NCBI RefSeq assembly: GCF_009834515.1
Contig: NZ_CP019426.1
Span: 6,341,501-6,405,500, forward strand
Origin: Pseudomonas sp. R84
GTDB taxonomy: Bacteria > Pseudomonadota > Gammaproteobacteria > Pseudomonadales > Pseudomonadaceae
Direction: 5' to 3'
DNA: 64,000 nt
Positions 15,645 to 23,860 of the stretch are shown in pieces. The notes beneath the pieces were generated by a model. That model saw only the letters and a list, made by a program, of their open reading frames with translations. It was not told the origin of the DNA and did no database searches. How positions within the stretch are numbered: the first letter of the stretch is position 1; the number at the start of each line of letters is the position of its first letter. The position numbers and the translations under genes were made by a program.

Positions 15645-17216
15645 TTACGTATGAGCATCGTCAGCTGACCGCTGTACGGTCTCGCACGCAAAGGCGGGAG
15701 CCGACGTTGGGCCTGGTACCCAATAGACTTTTGCGTTGAGCACCACGTTGAAGCCAGCCACGTCCTGCATGGTCATCGCCTCGTAATTCAGCGTCTTCTT
15801 GTTCACGTTTTTAACTTTGTGCAAAAGCATTAGGGCGGTCTTGATCCAGGTACGTTCGAAGGCCTCCCCTTCGCCACCAGCGAAGTACAGGCCGTAAAGT
15901 TTCGCTTCCAACTTCTGGTTTTTCGCCCGCGCTACCGCGCGCGCGCTCAGCTCTGTCCTCAAACTAAGGTTATGGGTGCGGTTCAGGTAACCAATAAAGC
16001 CCTGAGCAGCCGCACGCTGTCCCGGCGTCTGAGTGAGGTAGGCCGTGACCGTCTTCTGCGTGGGCAGCGTATCGAACAGCTGGGAAGCCGATACCAACAA
16101 ATTTTTTGCGGCGCGCAGGGAGAGCCGAATAGAACCTATCGACGTGTCCCCATCAGCGTGCTTAGTCCGCAGGTATGCCCAGTACCCCAGTAACGCATCA
16201 AGGCCGACACCCGCGGGCGTCGAGTCGAACATTTCTCGAATCCTGCGCTTTTCAGAATGTTCTTTGCGCAGTTGTTCATCGGCCGCGACGCCATACCGAG
16301 TATTGAGCCATAGCATCGGGGTCTGCATCCGGCGAAGTCCTTCGGCGCTGAAGTGCTCCAGCAAGCAAGCGTACGAAGGCAGCCCAACGGGATGTCCGTC
16401 CAGAAAGCTGAAAAAAGGCACGTAGTGTTTGAGCTTCAGCGCAGCTTTGTGAGCGCCCATCTCGTTTTTTAGCCACTGACAGAACTCATCGAAACGCTGA
16501 CGCGTGCTGGCATTGTCGAAAGTCTCAACATGGATGCGCGCGCGCCGATCAAAGCTCTTTCCCCAAGCACAATTTTCACATTCGTTCCTACGTCCCGCCG
16601 GCATCATCTGAGCGCAAGTTGCACACCGAACCTTGCCCTTCGCAGCGCACAACTTACACCGCTTCCGACCATCATCGCCCTCGACCAAGAAACGGTGATG
16701 GCGACAATCCGGGCATGTTGCCGCGCCTTCTCTTGCGCATTGAGGACAGCAGCGCACATCCGGATCGATCGCCAGAACGCGGGTTAGTTTCGTCGACAGT
16801 TTGCCGCACCGCTCGCACGGTTCAGGCTCGGAAAAGTGATGAGCACAACTGGTACATGCCGGGCCGTAAAGCGTCATCAGTCCAACCGGCTTCCCGGTCT
16901 TATTGCACCGCACACAGGGGGCTTTCGACTCGCAGCGGATGCACCTGGCATCCTTTTCAAATATAGGCAGCCGGCCAAAATTTCCGCAGCCCGAACACAA
17001 CCTGCGTTTGAACAGTCGGGCATAGCAGGTGTTGCAGAATCGCCGCCCTTTGTGGAGACGGTGAATCTTCGTAGCGATGCACTGGCACTCATCGCATTGC
17101 AGCGGCAATTCTGGGGGCGTCATCGTTGAAACTTCCTGAGCAATCGTTGCCATCTCATCAACACGCTTTTCACAGAGCGCGGATTGTCGATTGGAGACAG
17201 GCTGTTTTTGCGGCAT
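15645..17216 (-). CDS. zinc-finger and tyrosine-recombinase-like transposition protein without catalytic core
   Basis: 523 residues. The first 220 hold a remarkable array of about eight CxxC pairs (CDEC, CNTC, CSGC, CIRC, CVRC, CTSC, CERC, CPQC, CPDC, CKLC, CATC, CENC), that is several zinc ribbons in tandem. The following part (RFDEFCQWLKNEM...LKHYVPFFSFLDG and later helices) resembles the SAM-like core-binding domain of tyrosine recombinases. I find no R...HxxR...Y catalytic set, so it is probably a DNA-binding factor. Its gene overlaps tniQ by 97 bases; an ATG 21 codons later (17153) would reduce this to 34. comM-targeting Tn7-like elements of the Tn6022 type are reported to need an additional protein beyond TnsABCD, and this is a candidate. 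Confidence 0.65.
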   Translation of the reverse strand: MPQKQPVSNRQSALCEKRVDEMATIAQEVSTMTPPELPLQCDECQCIATKIHRLHKGRRFCNTCYARLFKRRLCSGCGNFGRLPIFEKDARCIRCESKAPCVRCNKTGKPVGLMTLYGPACTSCAHHFSEPEPCERCGKLSTKLTRVLAIDPDVRCCPQCAREGAATCPDCRHHRFLVEGDDGRKRCKLCAAKGKVRCATCAQMMPAGRRNECENCAWGKSFDRRARIHVETFDNASTRQRFDEFCQWLKNEMGAHKAALKLKHYVPFFSFLDGHPVGLPSYACLLEHFSAEGLRRMQTPMLWLNTRYGVAADEQLRKEHSEKRRIREMFDSTPAGVGLDALLGYWAYLRTKHADGDTSIGSIRLSLRAAKNLLVSASQLFDTLPTQKTVTAYLTQTPGQRAAAQGFIGYLNRTHNLSLRTELSARAVARAKNQKLEAKLYGLYFAGGEGEAFERTWIKTALMLLHKVKNVNKKTLNYEAMTMQDVAGFNVVLNAKVYWVPGPTSAPAFACETVQRSADDAHT

Positions 17217-18238
17217 CGCCTGCTTTTCAGCACTGCGGCAAGCCCGACAAGTGAAGACGGTAACTTTCCCGAACGCGGGAGCAGCAGCGATGGCCGAATT
17301 TGTTCACGTTCAGCCACTTCCATCAATCGCTCGGGATTGATTTCCAGCATGCTCCAAACGTTAGCAAGAAGGCTTGCGCGGTCTAAAGGAGATAAGTACT
17401 CGAACGGCAATCCTATAGGCGGTGGCCTAAGCTCGCCCAGGTTGACACCGAGCTCACGAAAAAACGTCTCCGTGCAGGGGCTAGGTGCACGCGCTGCGGT
17501 GCGCAATATACCAATCATCCAGCGCGATAGAGCAAGCCATTCAGCCAGCGGCAAATGGTGCCCCCCATAGCTCACCGCTGGCCGGGAAAACAGCCCATCG
17601 GTTGCATGCTGAAAACGCAGAACTTTGTCCGGTGCCGGCACAGTTGCGGCGAAGCACAGCTCATATCCGCACCGATGACACCGGCCTAACGTTTCTACAG
17701 GAGGTGTAAGCAGTTGGGGACACAGCGGTGCCTGGCAGCTTTGACAGCGATCCAGCAGGATCGCCTGGTGAATCGGACACGCGCTGTGCCAAGACAGGCG
17801 ATCCTGTATCAAGTAATGAGGGAGGTGTTCTCTGAAGCATGTGGGGCAGTATTGTAGGCCGCCGCATCGGCGTCGATTTCGACATCCTAAACAGAGAAAC
17901 CAAGGGGCTATCCCCCTTGGAAAATTCGTACTCCCCGTCATCATCTGATGCAGCGGTTGCAGAGTGGCCGCATGAAGCGCAGCCGCTGGAATACCCGAAA
18001 GTCGATTTAAATGCAGCGTCTGTTCAATCGATAACTCCCTGTCCGGATCGCCGCACCAGAACCTCAGCCTTGGCCAGACCTCACCGGTGAGCGTCGTTGC
18101 ATCGCATCCCTGTGCCAAAGCACATCGCATCAACCAGGACGAGATGACCTCGTCTGGCAGAAGAGATGGCACCAACGGCCATACGGGATTTACAGGACTC
18201 GCTCCCGCACCCCATCTGCACTGGTAGGACGCATCCAT
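17120..18238 (-). CDS. tniQ: TniQ/TnsD target-selection protein
   Basis: 372 residues. The N-terminus LVPSLLPDEVISSWLMRCAL is the TniQ signature (P...DE.l.SWl.R.A). A cysteine-rich zinc-binding region follows, with CLGC, LQYCPTCFRE, HSACPIHQ, CQSC and CHRCGYE between residues about 115 and 195. TniQ/TnsD proteins bind the attachment site and bring it to TnsC; here the site is comM. The gene overlaps tnsC by 49 bases and is followed by the zinc-finger/recombinase-like gene. It is shorter than Tn7 TnsD (about 500), as are many TniQ proteins, so part of the DNA recognition may be supplied by the following protein. Confidence 0.88.
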   Translation of the reverse strand: MDASYQCRWGAGASPVNPVWPLVPSLLPDEVISSWLMRCALAQGCDATTLTGEVWPRLRFWCGDPDRELSIEQTLHLNRLSGIPAAALHAATLQPLHQMMTGSTNFPRGIAPWFLCLGCRNRRRCGGLQYCPTCFREHLPHYLIQDRLSWHSACPIHQAILLDRCQSCQAPLCPQLLTPPVETLGRCHRCGYELCFAATVPAPDKVLRFQHATDGLFSRPAVSYGGHHLPLAEWLALSRWMIGILRTAARAPSPCTETFFRELGVNLGELRPPPIGLPFEYLSPLDRASLLANVWSMLEINPERLMEVAEREQIRPSLLLPRSGKLPSSLVGLAAVLKSRRCRKNSLSPIDNPRSVKSVLMRWQRLLRKFQR

Positions 18239-19083
18239 TGGTTTTTCTCAAGCAATCGACGGTCAATCACTTCCGAACCGTTTCGGATCGCCTCTCGTGC
18301 GCACTCACGTAAAAGGTATTCGATGTTGCCCGTGTTGCCATTGGAGATCGCGTGAATGAGCGGGGTGAGCTCCGGCGAGTAAAGTTTTGAAGCGAATTTG
18401 AGCGGGAGAACTGACTCAAAGCTTTTAAGGAAGCGCTGGAAATCCACATTGACTGACCAGTTGGGCAGCGAAACGACCTCGAACCGACTTGAGTATTGCG
18501 AATCCAGCACCAGTAGCTGAAGTGCCGTTCGTGTCCCTACCAACACCAATGGAATGTGGAGAATGTTCGAGAGCATCTTCAACTCGTTCATGACATCCAT
18601 ACGCTTGGCAGCCGATCCGTTATTGATCGTATGCACTTCATCAAGGATGAGCATGCGGGTGCGCGCATCACGTAAGAGATGGATGGCCTGGTGTCGAAGC
18701 TTTTCCAGCGGCGCGACAGGGTTGTGTGGTGCCCAGAACTCTCTAAGGATGGCGTTATATAACTCTCGCTCATCGGGTTTGTGGACTTCCGCGCAGATCA
18801 CAGGCCGCACGCTCACCGCATCGTCGCTGATGTAGGGCTGGCCTGATAGTTCCTTGAACCGCGTAACCACCGTGGTTTTGCCCGTGTTGGATTCACCGAC
18901 GAGCATGAGGTTTGGCATGCGAGGACGCTCGGGCTTTCGTAACAGGCCGTTGAGGATATCCATAAGCTTCTTAGCGGCCTGGTAATCAACCCAGCGCGGC
19001 TCATCCAGAAATGCGAGCCGATCAAGATCGGACTTTTGCATCACGTCTCTGAACTGGGGCGTGATATGAGCGTAATCAGTCAC
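18190..19083 (-). CDS. tnsC: TnsC/TniB transposition ATPase
   Basis: 297 residues. Walker A is GESNTGKT (63-70) and Walker B MLILDE (144-149), followed by a sensor-type VLVGTRTALQ (near 190). This is the AAA+ regulator that links the target-bound TniQ with the TnsA-TnsB transposase. The ATG overlaps the TnsB stop in an ATGA arrangement (four bases), indicating translational coupling. Its 3' end overlaps tniQ by 49 bases. Length is near that of TniB/short TnsC proteins rather than the longer Tn7 TnsC. Confidence 0.92.
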   Translation of the reverse strand: MTDYAHITPQFRDVMQKSDLDRLAFLDEPRWVDYQAAKKLMDILNGLLRKPERPRMPNLMLVGESNTGKTTVVTRFKELSGQPYISDDAVSVRPVICAEVHKPDERELYNAILREFWAPHNPVAPLEKLRHQAIHLLRDARTRMLILDEVHTINNGSAAKRMDVMNELKMLSNILHIPLVLVGTRTALQLLVLDSQYSSRFEVVSLPNWSVNVDFQRFLKSFESVLPLKFASKLYSPELTPLIHAISNGNTGNIEYLLRECAREAIRNGSEVIDRRLLEKNQWMRPTSADGVRERVL

Positions 19084-20999
19084 CAGACTTCTCCGAAGGT
19101 GTCCACTTCATCAACCGACAACAGCTGCGGCGAATCAGGTAAACCAGTAGGTGGAAACTTCGGCTCGACGTGTGGCGTGGGCCGTGCTGGTGTAGTTTGC
19201 TTGGTGTTGTTCGTACGCTTCTGAGCACTTTTGCGGGCCTGCTTGGTGCGCAAGGCCGCCTCAATCTCTTGCTGCTTGTTCTCATCCAACATCCGTTCGA
19301 TGACGTCGTGGTTGACCGCGTCGCGTCCTGCTTTCCTCGCTTTTTTCTTGGCGTTGACGTACTCACCGACCGTAACGCCGGCATATCGACCGCGAACGAT
19401 CGGCACCTCGAAGTGTTCTTTCAAAGCTGGATCGTAGAACCAGATTCGGTTGATATCCCGAGGGTCACGCCGAAATAGGAATTTTCGAGCCTTGCCTGTT
19501 TTTGGATCGGTTTCGCCTATCCAGGGCCGAAGTGCTTCAGCGAAATACAGCGCGTCCATTTCTACACCGTAGGGATGGATGGTTCGCAGCGTCGAAGGCA
19601 GAAAGTCGAGTTGGAAACCCCAAGGATCCGCGACCCTGGGCGGTAATGGCATAATAGGGTCGTGCTCTTTGTCTCCGAAGAACGCCAGATTCCATTTTCT
19701 GATCGGCGCCATGTCGATCTCTTCATGGAACTGGTTGTTGTACTTGATGAGGTTTTTGACCAACCGCCGCTCATACTCTGCAAACGTGTAGATCGACTGC
19801 TTCTCAGAGTCGTATTCACGACGCTCAGCAGGATTGCTGAAGGTGGCACCCCGGTCTTTTTTGTTGATGCCGGCGAACGTGCCCATCCAGCGCTCAATGT
19901 GTCCGCCCCATTGCGGGTTTTTCTTTGGCCTGAAGTCACGACGGATATTGTGGTTCACACAGGACTGCACAAGGCTGTTGGTTTTAAAGTCAGCACCGTT
20001 ATCACTGTGCAGGGTGCCCATTTTTCCCCATACCGGCCATTCAGCGTCCACCCCATGAAGCGCCAGCCACTTTTCCTTGGGTAAGATGGAATGGACAACA
20101 CACATTGCCACCGAGACCGCAGAGGGGGCATCCATCGACAAGTAGTAGCCGGTCACCATCCGCGAGTACACACAGATTGCCAGCGTCAACCAAGGACGAC
20201 CGATGGGACGCCGGTGAACGTCGTCGACAATGATCATGTCCGCCGGCGTGTGGTCGATCTGTACGATCTGGAGCGGGTACTCAGTATTGAGTCCGCCCGG
20301 ACGCGGGTCATATTTATTGCCCGCGAGCTCTTTATCGCCGCGTCTTCGCAAACGCGTTCGATCAGGAATGTTCTTGATGCGCGCCTGCACCGTTGACACC
20401 GTCGGAGGAGACAGCTTCAACGCCTTGCAACGCTTTCGGACCTCATAAACCGTCGAGGCAACATCCGGGCGTTGCTCGGTCAGGTAAAAATCGTCGATCG
20501 TCTCGGCAATAACCTTCTCGACGCCTTCAGAGATCCTGGAGCGACCTTTGCCCCACCCACGCTTGAGCGGGATGAGTGCAGTCACTTCGCCTTGCTCTTT
20601 GTAACGGCGCAGCCATCGGTAAACCGTAACAGCATCAACACCTGCATCTTTCGCACGTTGCTCGACCACGCTACGCGACTGACCGTCGATGCCCAGAAGA
20701 GGTACTATGACGGCATAGCGTTTCTGTGCAATGGCCCATTCCTCGGCACCGATATCTTCCAAGTCATAATCGGCATACGGCCCCTTGATCTTGTCTCCGA
20801 GAAAGGGCTTGAACTCGCCAATTTGAATCACCTTCGGTTGCCCGGATTCAACATTGATCGCGAGCACGGATTGGAAATCCAATACCTGGGTGATCCGAAA
20901 TACCTCTTTTTGGTAACAAGCGAACTCGCCCGGCGCAATATTGACGAACGATCTATCGATCTTCCCGCTGTGCAACTGTCCACTCACGTTGTCAATCAT
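19080..20999 (-). CDS. tnsB: TnsB/TniA DDE transposase
   Basis: 639 residues. The DDE catalytic triad is visible as Asp249 (VQIDHTP), Asp333 (HSDNGADFK) and Glu369 (GHIERWMG), in an integrase-core fold preceded by helix-turn-helix segments (VDAVTVYRWLRRYKEQG near 121-137). The C-terminal 80 residues are basic and proline-rich (KKKARKAGRD, KQTTPARPTPHVEP) and likely contact TnsC. TnsB cuts and joins the 3' ends of the element and binds the terminal repeats. It overlaps tnsA by four bases and tnsC by four bases. Confidence 0.95.
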   Translation of the reverse strand: MIDNVSGQLHSGKIDRSFVNIAPGEFACYQKEVFRITQVLDFQSVLAINVESGQPKVIQIGEFKPFLGDKIKGPYADYDLEDIGAEEWAIAQKRYAVIVPLLGIDGQSRSVVEQRAKDAGVDAVTVYRWLRRYKEQGEVTALIPLKRGWGKGRSRISEGVEKVIAETIDDFYLTEQRPDVASTVYEVRKRCKALKLSPPTVSTVQARIKNIPDRTRLRRRGDKELAGNKYDPRPGGLNTEYPLQIVQIDHTPADMIIVDDVHRRPIGRPWLTLAICVYSRMVTGYYLSMDAPSAVSVAMCVVHSILPKEKWLALHGVDAEWPVWGKMGTLHSDNGADFKTNSLVQSCVNHNIRRDFRPKKNPQWGGHIERWMGTFAGINKKDRGATFSNPAERREYDSEKQSIYTFAEYERRLVKNLIKYNNQFHEEIDMAPIRKWNLAFFGDKEHDPIMPLPPRVADPWGFQLDFLPSTLRTIHPYGVEMDALYFAEALRPWIGETDPKTGKARKFLFRRDPRDINRIWFYDPALKEHFEVPIVRGRYAGVTVGEYVNAKKKARKAGRDAVNHDVIERMLDENKQQEIEAALRTKQARKSAQKRTNNTKQTTPARPTPHVEPKFPPTGLPDSPQLLSVDEVDTFGEVW

Positions 21000-21664
21000 T
21001 CGGCCACCATGACTTCTAGCGAATCGCTTAAAGGCCCAGAAATGTCGCAGTCCAGCTGACGGGTCGCGATGAGATGAAAGATATGGGACTTGCCCAAGGC
21101 TTCTTCGCCTTGAAAGTGAAGTGCCAAGAGATAGCTGATCGTTGCGATGCCCTTGAAAGCGACCGTGCGAATAATGGCGTCCAGATCCTGATCCGCGTAA
21201 TCCGCATTCCTGAATCGTTCCAGGTATTGGATGTTTTTCAACGACTGGCCTCTGATCCGCGATTCGTCGTAGATGTGGAAGTCCCAGTCACGCGCCTTCG
21301 CATACCGCAACGCGGCCTTCCATTTTGGTAACAGATCGCGCCAGTTCTCACGCCAGTTTTCAGCCGGCTTGACCTCGACCAGCATGGGGCGCTGGTAAGT
21401 ATGTGCATGGAAATGAACGAGATAATCGGGGACATAGGTATAAGACCGGCCGCTGCGAGCAACGAAATCCAACTGCACTGGCTGCGAGAGAACAGTCAGA
21501 ACATCCTTCCTGAAATCCATGCGACTGAGAAAGTCACGCTCAAGCATGGACTCGAAAGCAACGCCCTGACCGCGAAAAGCAAACACTCCAGAAAGGCTAC
21601 GCGTCGTAGATTTTATGCGCCTCGCAACTGAGAACTGAGGCTGGTTGCAGCTATTGCTATCCAT
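20996..21664 (-). CDS. tnsA: TnsA-type endonuclease subunit of the transposase
   Basis: 222 residues. Endonuclease signature residues are present: FESMLERDF (37-45, acidic residue of the active site), YVPDYLVHF (Asp80) and VEVKP (Glu97, Lys99), the E...D...ExK layout of TnsA. TnsA cuts the 5' ends, allowing cut-and-paste movement together with TnsB. The ATG at 21664 has no clear Shine-Dalgarno sequence and its first codons overlap the innermost terminal repeat of the transposon, so TnsB binding at the end may repress this promoter, as is typical for this family. A later start cannot be ruled out. Confidence 0.92.
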   Translation of the reverse strand: MDSNSCNQPQFSVARRIKSTTRSLSGVFAFRGQGVAFESMLERDFLSRMDFRKDVLTVLSQPVQLDFVARSGRSYTYVPDYLVHFHAHTYQRPMLVEVKPAENWRENWRDLLPKWKAALRYAKARDWDFHIYDESRIRGQSLKNIQYLERFRNADYADQDLDAIIRTVAFKGIATISYLLALHFQGEEALGKSHIFHLIATRQLDCDISGPLSDSLEVMVAE

Positions 21665-21777
21665 AATTCGGCCAGTTGCACTTATTAGTAGGTTTGAGTT
21701 GCGAATTATTCGGGTAAATCATACGACAGAATGCGCACTGCAGCGCAGTTACGTTGCATCTAATTCCGAATGTCACA
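21644..21777. repeat. transposon right end with four TnsB-type repeats
   Basis: Repeats with core GTTGCA (or GTTGCG) and a following TATT/TAATTC stretch start at about 21644, 21675, 21698 and 21753. The clearest are GAGTTGCGAATTATTCGGG and ACGTTGCATCTAATTCCG. The sequence then ends TGTCACA at 21777. Tandem repeats of this size beside tnsA fit the arrangement of Tn7-family right ends. The exact end and the duplicated bases (perhaps GCAGT, 21778-21782) need the left junction to confirm. Confidence 0.75.
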
Positions 21778-22430
21778 GCAGTTCAAAACCGCAACCCGGT
21801 GAGATTACCCTCGCCCACCATGGCGTGCTGTTTCTCGATGAGTTGCCAGAATTTGATCGCAAGGTATTGGAGGTTTTACGCGAGCCTTTGGAGTCGGGTC
21901 ATATCGTGATTTCCCGAGCCAAGGATCGCGTACGTTTTCCGGCACGCTTCCAGTTGGTCGCAGCGATGAATCCCTGCCCCTGTGGATATCTTGGCGAGCC
22001 GAGCGGCAAGTGCTCGTGTACACCGGACATGGTCCAGCGCTATCGCAACAAGCTTTCGGGGCCGTTGTTGGATCGGATTGATCTGCACCTGACGGTGGCG
22101 CGGGAAGCGACGGCGTTGAACCCGCAGGTAAAGCCGGGAGAAGACAGCGCCAGCGCCGCAGCGTTGGTAGCCGAGGCGCGAGAACGGCAGCAAAAGCGTC
22201 AAGGCTGCGCCAATGCGTTTCTCGATCTGCCGGGATTGAAGCGGCACTGCAAGTTATCCACAGTCGACGAAGCCTGGCTGGAGTCGGCCTGTGAGCGTTT
22301 AACGCTATCGCTGCGTTCCGCGCACCGGCTTCTCAAGGTCGCCCGCACTCTGGCAGACCTCGAGCAAGTCGATGCAATCAAACGCGAACACTTGGCCGAG
22401 GCACTGCAATACCGGCCGGCGACGCCTTAA
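21778..22430 (+). pseudogene. comM: comM (yifB) 3' fragment, interrupted by the transposon
   Basis: From about codon SSKPQPGEITLAHHGVLFLD the frame matches the C-terminal half of the Mg-chelatase-like AAA+ protein ComM/YifB: LDELPEFDRKVLEVLREPLE, FQLVAAMNPCPCGY, and the C-terminal SLRSAHRLLKVARTLADLE. ComM is a hexameric helicase that promotes branch migration in natural transformation. Only about 217 codons remain here; the ATP-binding Walker A part lies left of the transposon. A frame beginning with TTG at 21645 runs through the transposon end into this fragment, but would make a truncated protein. The stop overlaps the convergent DUF4432 stop by three bases. Confidence 0.9.
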
Positions 22431-23641
22431 TGCTCGGTCAGATCAACCAGCGGCGTCTGCCGCACTTCGGTCTCGCGCCCCGCCTGAATTTCGGTCACAC
22501 GCTTCAAGGCCTTATCCACAGCACCTTTGTCCGCGAGCAGGCTGTAGCTGATCTGGAACTGTTTGTGTTCTTTCGGTGCAATGGTCGGCACCAGATTCAG
22601 CGGACGCTGATAGCGGCGGTTGTAAGAAAAACTGGTGCCCGGCTCCAGCCCCGTGACATAGCCCTGGCCTTGGGTATCGGTATTTTTCCACAGGGAGAAC
22701 ACCGGCAACTGCTGGGTATTGAAGCCAACAGAAACACCGAGGCTGCCCGTCTTGTTATGCAAAACGGTCAGGGTTTCGCCTTTGGCGTCGGCATAGGGCA
22801 CGACGTTGTAGACGGTTTCGTCGTAGTCCTTGGTCGGTGCGCGGTAGGTCTGCCAGTCTGGCAAATCACCCTTGGCCTTGTCGTTGAACGGCGACACCTG
22901 TTTCACCGGAGCGGCAAATCGTGCGCCTTGCTCGAGGAACGGCGTACTGAAGTTGCTGTGATACAGCGCCTGGTATTCCTTCGGGTAATCGCCGTTGTTG
23001 GTCAGCGTATCGTTGAGGGCGAAGCGCACGCTGCCGGGCTCGGTGACCAGCTCAGTGACGACCGAGAAGTCGACTTTCTTGAACGCTTGCTCTTTCAGCT
23101 CGCCGCGCAGGCTGATGGCGTAGGGCGGCTTTTCGTCGATGTGCAGCGTGACCGTACTCGCCGGAATGTTGGCGGCGCGTCCGTGCAAGGTCAGCAGCTC
23201 ACCATTATCGATGCCGGGATGGCCGACCCATTCGTAACCGCAGCGGGCGACCAGCTCATTGAAGCCTTCCAGCCAACCCAGCCCACCGCGTCCGTTGAGC
23301 TCGATGAAGGCCGGGTTGACCACGTCCTTGACCGGCGAATCCCAACCCATGCGCACGTTGCCGACAGAGGCTTGCAAGACATTCATGCCTCGGGTTGGTA
23401 CCACCGAGAGTTTCATCGTGCCGTTATCGATATCAACGATGCTGACACCTTCCTGCCGCCCTCCGTGCAAGGTACGCAGGCTTACGGAGAAGGGTTGGTC
23501 GGTTTTCACACCGAGCTGTTCACTGGTGATGGTCCAGTTTTTCGCGGGCTTGTTGGTATCGAGAAGGACGTAATCCCAGGCCACGGCGTGGGATGCAGCA
23601 GTGAAAGCGCCGAGGGCGACGGCGAGTTTGAGCGGGGTCAT
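22427..23641 (-). CDS. DUF4432 family aldose-1-epimerase-like protein, exported
   Basis: 404 residues with a cleavable signal peptide (MTPLKLAVALGAFTAASHAVA). The segment VVPTRGMNVLQASVGNVRMGWDSPV followed by GRGGLGWLEGFNELVARCGYEWVG is the DUF4432 signature, and the overall fold is a galactose-mutarotase-like beta-sandwich (LYHSNFSTPFL, GYVTGLEPGTSFSYNRRYQ). Likely a periplasmic sugar epimerase or sugar-binding protein; the substrate is unknown. A single gene, convergent with comM, with a REP pair upstream. Confidence 0.82.
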   Translation of the reverse strand: MTPLKLAVALGAFTAASHAVAWDYVLLDTNKPAKNWTITSEQLGVKTDQPFSVSLRTLHGGRQEGVSIVDIDNGTMKLSVVPTRGMNVLQASVGNVRMGWDSPVKDVVNPAFIELNGRGGLGWLEGFNELVARCGYEWVGHPGIDNGELLTLHGRAANIPASTVTLHIDEKPPYAISLRGELKEQAFKKVDFSVVTELVTEPGSVRFALNDTLTNNGDYPKEYQALYHSNFSTPFLEQGARFAAPVKQVSPFNDKAKGDLPDWQTYRAPTKDYDETVYNVVPYADAKGETLTVLHNKTGSLGVSVGFNTQQLPVFSLWKNTDTQGQGYVTGLEPGTSFSYNRRYQRPLNLVPTIAPKEHKQFQISYSLLADKGAVDKALKRVTEIQAGRETEVRQTPLVDLTEH

Positions 23642-23752
23642 GGCAGCAGCCTTTATTGGAGTTGTGCCATTTTTATAGCGCTGCGGAAACGTTTCAGCAA
23701 GTGTATTAGATCGACAGATCGCATGTTCTGCCGAAGATCCTCAGTGATGCAA

Positions 23753-23841
23753 TCGCGAGCAGGCTCGCTCCCACAGGGGATCCGGGTCTTCACAAAAACT
23801 GTGAATCACACCGAACACTGTGGGAGCGAGCCTGCTCGCGA
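23753..23841. repeat. inverted REP pair (REPIN)
   Basis: TCGCGAGCAGGCTCGCTCCC and its reverse complement flank about 40 bases, between two minus-strand genes. Same family as the pairs listed further along the chromosome. Confidence 0.85.
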
Positions 23842-23860
23842 AAGCTATTTCAAAGGCGCA

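Larger units (their letters stand above)
1..21777. mobile_element. Tn7-like transposon in comM (right part; left end outside window)
   Basis: A TnsA-TnsB-TnsC-TniQ operon ends next to a comM gene that keeps only its 3' part. The right boundary is placed at 21777 because the sequence reads ...TGTCACA and is followed by comM sequence, and Tn7-family ends finish in ACA. Four repeats with core GTTGCA lie inside this end. The left end, with the 5' half of comM, is not in the window, so the start given is only the window edge. Interruption of comM is the known site of the Tn6022/AbaR family of Tn7-like elements in Acinetobacter. Cargo looks less GC-rich than the flanking chromosome by eye and is rich in defence-type genes. 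Confidence 0.88.
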
